A DNA stretch of 64,000 nucleotides, from contig QZLH01000269.1 of NCBI GenBank assembly GCA_003833135.1, positions 19,626-83,625 of the forward strand. Reading direction: 5' to 3'. Below the pieces are notes generated by a model that was given only the letters and a program-made list of their open reading frames with translations, ran no database searches and was not told the DNA's origin. This document shows positions 59,200-64,000 of this stretch, piece by piece. The stretch is from Oehlia diaphana (lineage: Eukaryota > Glomeromycota > Glomeromycetes > Glomerales > Glomeraceae). Made by a program: the position numbers and the translations under genes. Within the stretch, counting starts at the first letter, position 1. Every line of letters starts with the position of its first letter.

Positions 59200-62100
59200 T
59201 TATAAATGGAATAATATCGTAATTGACAATTCTAACCTAATTAAAAAAAAAAAAGTTAAAATAAACATTAAAAATCCAGCCCATATAATCAATTTTAAGG
59301 TTTCTTTAGATAAACCAGCCTCTTCAGATGACCCATGTTCTTCAGATGAACCAATTTCTTTAGATAAACCAAGCGGACATATACTTAAAGTTTCAATATC
59401 AATTATACCACATATAGTAAATAATAAAGCTTTTGGTCTACTATTTTTAAACCAATCTCGAAAATTTTCATCACCAAAAGTAATTTTTACTATAAGTACT
59501 AAATTAATTACTACCGGGGTTATTAAAATTATAAAACTAAAAAAAAAAAAAATTTAAAATTTAATTATTAAATCAAACCAAAAAAAAATATTTAAATAAA
59601 TAAATTAATATGTTCAATACCTTGGTATTTGTAAATCAACCTTTTTACTATCAACAATAGCAAAATAAAAATCCATTGTGAAATCTGTAATAATTAGTAT
59701 AATCTTTAAAAAGTAGAATTTTCCCCTATATGTACAGTATGTATATATTCTTTCCATTCTTCTGGATACTTCTTTTTACAAAAGATTACCATCGCAATTA
59801 TTAATGATGTAATGATAACAGGAATAAATATGGCCTTGTATTTATCGTATAAATCAACTTTTTTTTTTTTAAAAAAAAAAAAGAAAAGAAAAAATATTAT
59901 TGTATATTTTAGAGAAAAAAAAAGAACATAAATAAAATTTTAACAATTTTTACTTACTAGTTACTTGAAATCCATATTCTCTATCCAACATATAAGTATT
60001 ATTATATAAGGATATTGGTGTGTAAGACTTAAATTTTATTAAAGTGTTTAAATCTTTCATAATAGTGTTCGCACTGGATTTAAATGGATCATCAGTTGCA
60101 CTTATTGAGAATAAGAGTACAACTTGTCCTTGATCATTTTGATATTTTTCGGTTGCCCTTATACGATCTGGACTTACAGAAGCTGCTTCTGATAGTTCAA
60201 TAGCCAAATTATCTCTAATTTCCTTCTTTTCATGTTCTGATTGTAAATTTAAAAATGATTTTGAACTTTTTATATCAAGTTTTACTGAACCATACGAATC
60301 ACTTATTTTAAAAGAACTTAATATTAGTAACTTCAAAATTATTAATTTTTATTAAGCATAAAACTTGCCTGTAATTTGATTTCGAGTCCCTCCTAAAAGA
60401 TACAATTATATAAAATTAATAACATTTTAAAAGTAAATTTAGCAATTAATTCATATCTGTAATAATATACCACTGATTTTTCTTGATACCCAAAAGAGAT
60501 TCTTCTGTGTTTTTATGATTCACAAACCCATCATCAACAACTACATAATAAAGTTGATTTGGTTTATTAAATGTACTTTTAAAAACATTTATTGTAATTT
60601 TTTTATCATCGTCATTTGACAAAAAATCCATAGTCTGTCCATTAAAACTTTGTCGAAAACAACTTTCTTTTCCATCTACTTCAAAGATTGAAATGTTTCC
60701 TGAAGAAAGTTCTACAGGTGATTCGTATGTAATGCTCAAAGATGGAGTTTGCATAGGAATAGTATCATTAATTTTTGGAGTAGTGGAATCGATAATTGGA
60801 TTAAAATAACCATCATCTATTAAAAATAAAATGATTAGATTTGTTATATTATATTCATTCCTATCTTGTATTAACAATTAATTCTCAAAATTTATTCTTA
60901 CCTTCCATGAAACGAGGTAATTCTGAATAATATATATTCCAAATATCACTTGTACCTTCTTGCTTAATTGCAACAACTGAATTATTTGGCATCGGAGCGT
61001 ATCGAGTACCAAACTTTGGTAATTCAAATGGTACAGGAAGATTCCAACTTCCTTGAAATGTTTTATTTGTGTCAAGTACATAACCTAATACATCATCATT
61101 TTCTTCATTTATTCTAGTGTGTATGGTAAGTAAATATCCTATAAAACAAAAGTTAATAATATTATCTATACACGTTTATCTAGTATATTCTGTATCATAC
61201 CTCCATTAAATAAAATTGACATGAAAATATGGTCAACATCAGTTATGTTTAAACCTCGAATTTCTTTAATATCCGTTACAGAACTAAAATAATAATTAAA
61301 TTCAATTAACACGTGGCATCCTTTTTTAAAGTATTATAAATAAACTTACCCAGTGGATGTAAAATCTATTTGTACAATATATCGTCCACCATTAATACTA
61401 ATATCAGATACTGCGATAAAACAAGAATAACCAACAATAATAAATGAATTTCCACATGTGATATCATCAATTTTTAATGGTGGTTTATTAGTATTTTGAT
61501 AAATCAAAGCGGTTTTTGACACTTTATTTGTTTTAGCTTAAACAAATGTCGCATAAACCCATAACTGAGGATCTACTGGTGATCTGAAAGATGATGTAGA
61601 ACCAAAGGTTATGACGCAATATCCATAACCCACTGTTGGAAATACAATGAATCTTGTTTCGGAATGTATTTGTGTAAATGTAATAGTATTCTCATTAATT
61701 AAGGTTATTTGTCCTCTTTTGTCACTATGTAATAGCGAAGTTATTTTACGTTATTAATATATTTAAAAATTAAATTTATTCAAGACATATTGAAAAACTT
61801 ACGGAGGACTAAAAAATCTCCATTTTATATTGTATGAACCAGTAATAAATTCGGAAACAAAGAATCCTAACTCTGGTTCGATAGCAAAAAAATTAATTTT
61901 ACTCGAAAATTGCACACCCTCGTTATTAATATATGCGTCCCCGAGATAATTATTCCTGAAAATAATTAAAATGTTATTCAATAAAATAATAATAATAATA
62001 ATAATAATTAGATTGCTATTTTTTTATTCTTACGAAAGTATTTCACCCCGCCAATTTATAATTAATCCAAATACAGCAGGAGAGGCAGCAACGTCCGTTG

Positions 62101-62518
62101 TATTTAAATTAGTAAGTATCCTGGAGTTAAAGAATAAACACGTAATCCAGGTTGTCTTTCAACTCCTATATCATATTCTATATTCTACGTTTTCATCACT
62201 TTTATTAAAATATTTACAGCTATTAAAATTAAAATCTGGTACTGGCAAAGACATATCAATAGGTATGATAGTCCCATTTGTTGAATGAATTATACGAAAT
62301 CTTAGCATCGGTTCAGAGCAATCTTTGCCATAAATGTTCTTAACTACAATTAGAGCTGAACCATCAATGTAAGGTTTGATTGGGAATGCTTGTAGTTCTG
62401 GATTACCTTCTGCATAATGAACATTAATTTCAAAGGAATATTCCATTGATAAGTATTGAAGTAATAGTATTATAAATAATACTATCATTGCCATATTTTT
62501 AAATTTCTTGGTGACCAT
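59200..62518 (-). pseudogene. Multi-exon ectodomain/multi-TM membrane protein gene, disabled
   Basis: Exons traced on the minus strand: 62518-62034, 61955-61803, 61724-61350, 61283-61201, 61138-60902, 60816-60457, 60392-60369, 60284-59958, 59857-59736, 59684-59621, 59536-59200. It begins with a signal peptide (AMIVLFIILLLQYL) and a large predicted ectodomain (phrases RVYSLTPGYLL, YGYCVITFGSTSSF, PFELPKFGTRYAPMPNNSVV), then membrane segments (AIFIPVIITSLIIAMVIFC; FIILITPVVINLVLIV). Lesions: a 7-base duplication near 62180 and a second shift near 62110 in exon 1, an in-frame TAA at 61540-61538 in exon 3, a donor reading AT instead of GT at 60456, a GC donor at 60368 and an unmatched join after 59736. 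The last exon decays into low complexity. Most exons otherwise stay open, so inactivation looks recent. Sequencing error or unusual splicing are alternatives. The ectodomain's ligand is unknown. Confidence 0.65.
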
Positions 62519-64000
62519 AAAACCGAAAGGTATTAAATATTTTGATTTATATCAATTTTTTTTGTTGTTATCTGTTTTTTAATAATGATGAGCAATATTT
62601 ATAATTATTCACATCTTAATCATGATTGGTATTAAAAATTTTTTATGAATAAAGTAGATCGTTAATTGCTTGAATTGTAAAATAAAAACTTTGCACTTTC
62701 AATAACTATTTTAATGAATTAACCAAATATTGTATATTATTTGTTCCCTTCGCATTCTCCGAAACTATAAATATTTTTTTTTTTTTTTTGTGAAATTATA
62801 TTGTTATATTCATACATTTCCATAAAAGTTTTATAATGTGGCTTAGCTGGCTTAATTGCCGAATGAAAATTTGAAAATTTGAAATTTTGAAACATAACTA
62901 ACCACTTTATTGTACGATTATGGCTAGTGATAATTTTTGGATCTTCACAGAATCAGCTAATCATTAGATGGGTATGCTTTTATTTTTATTGATCCCAAGA
63001 ATAATAATAATAATAATAATAGTAGTTAAATTAACGCAACGTGGTGATGAATTACCGTGGACCAACTGGAACATCCAGGCGACTGTGCAGTAGTAACGGG
63101 CAGTGACTGGGTAGTGCCTAAATGTAAAAAAAAAAAAAAATAAAGGCTCAATTGACGGAGAAAATTTTAGTTACACGAGTTTTGATTTCCTTGGCCCTAT
63201 AAAAAAATTCAATTCTGGAAACTCCGATAAATGATCATTTTTTTTAGTTTTTATTCCGAAAAACTCAGACACGCGATTATTTTTCTGAAAATTTTTTATA
63301 GGGGGAGTGTAACATATTATTTTAATTTTATCGCGTTTTATTTACTTTTATTATTTACTTATTTGTTATTTATTTAGTAATACTATTTACCAAATTTATC
63401 CATTACGATAAAAAGAAAATTGTTCCTTTTTTTTTATTTGATATCAATCAGGTTTAAGATTTTAAAAAAAAAATGTTTCATCAAAACTCTTTAATAATAA
63501 ATAAAAACCTTAGATAAATATTCGTGTTACATAGGCAGATATATGGTTAAAAATTCTTAATAATTTGAATATTTAAATAAATTAATCGTTAAAAAAGAAA
63601 ATATCGCAGAATCCTTTTTATTGTGATTTCTGAAATTTTTAGATCATCGCAGCTATTAAAGGTAATTTATTTAAAAATAAATTTCGCTGGATGGAATTTG
63701 CCGAAACTCGCACTTAAAATCACTCTTACAAATCAGAACAACATTATTAATAATTGGATGCATTATTTCATTTACCTTTTTTGAATTTGTGTTCTGACAA
63801 CCTTTAAAAAGACAACTAAACCAAAAATAGTTAGTTTCCATTTTTTTCCCATTTGTCAATGACGAAAGTCCACAAATTCGTAACAATAGTACTTATCAAA
63901 CAATTAGGGTGCTGTCAGATATTACCTAATATTAGGTAATATCTGAACTTACTATCAAAATTTAAAAGTATTATTACGCAATATTTATTTTGTGAAAGTT
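62519..64000. other. Intergenic
   Basis: Upstream of the membrane pseudogene. Contains a (AAT)n run at about 63000-63020, a CCCTATAAA-type MITE (63195-63304), a small inverted ATATTACCTAATATTAGGTAATAT at about 63919-63942, and nothing else recognised. The open frame 63671-63886 is unsupported. Confidence 0.5.
63195..63304. mobile_element. CCCTATAAA-type MITE, copy c
   Basis: About 110 bases from CCCTATAAAAAAATTC to GAAAATTTTTTATAGGGG, with internal ACTCCGATAAATGATCA and CTCAGACACGCGATTA. Same family as the copies at 21125, 21900 and 36115. Confidence 0.65.

Overview
The window looks like nuclear DNA of an arbuscular mycorrhizal fungus (Glomeromycotina, most like Rhizophagus). This is an inference from very high A+T, long homopolymer tracts, sparse genes with short GT-AG introns of about 50-130 bases, heavy transposon debris, and families that are expanded in that group: HMG-box proteins, F-box proteins, T1-type BTB proteins and lineage-specific multi-pass membrane proteins. 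No bacterial, viral, rRNA or CRISPR features were seen.

Layout. 1-1.7 kb: repeats and a hAT-like terminus. 1.7-13.1 kb is the most gene-dense part: a two-exon F-box/zinc-ribbon gene (minus), a three-exon DUF4112 gene (minus), a second F-box gene (plus) that is the divergent paralogue of the first and carries a long Ser/Thr-rich N-terminus with 225-base internal repeats, and a two-exon BTB/T1 gene (minus). 14-26.5 kb: a tandem triplication in which each unit holds one small, divergent HMG-box-like gene (15922, 19893, 25406, all plus) inside shared flanking sequence, with several small MITEs between. 27.7-28.2 kb: an unknown basic, coiled-coil gene. 33.5-34.2 kb: a FAR1-like/HMG-box fusion gene. 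34.9-37.9 kb: a nest of transposable elements with a tRNA-like sequence and a 5'-truncated LINE flanked by a 15-base target-site duplication. 38.8-40.3 kb: a hAT-like element containing a run of N flanked by identical 371-base copies, probably an assembly artefact. 42.9-43.4 kb: a clear HMG-box gene. 48.1-48.5 kb: a MITE. 49.4-49.8 kb: a decayed UAS/UBX-type pseudogene. 51.0-52.1 kb: a five-exon multi-pass membrane gene. 54.2-55.7 kb: a coiled-coil gene with 35-residue tandem repeats. 56.7-57.1 kb: another HMG-box gene. 58.8-59.1 kb: a MITE. 59.2-62.5 kb: a many-exon gene for a signal-peptide/ectodomain/multi-TM protein that carries several disabling lesions and is called a pseudogene.

How the genes relate. 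There is no operon logic. The genes fall into recurring families: six HMG-box-type genes, two F-box paralogues, and two relatives of one membrane module (a full-length decayed copy and an intact stand-alone copy of only the membrane part, 7 kb apart). The likely products are candidate DNA-binding proteins, candidate SCF adaptors and membrane proteins of unknown role. Exon joins were built by eye from reading frame, splice consensus and paralogue agreement; they are not confirmed by transcripts.
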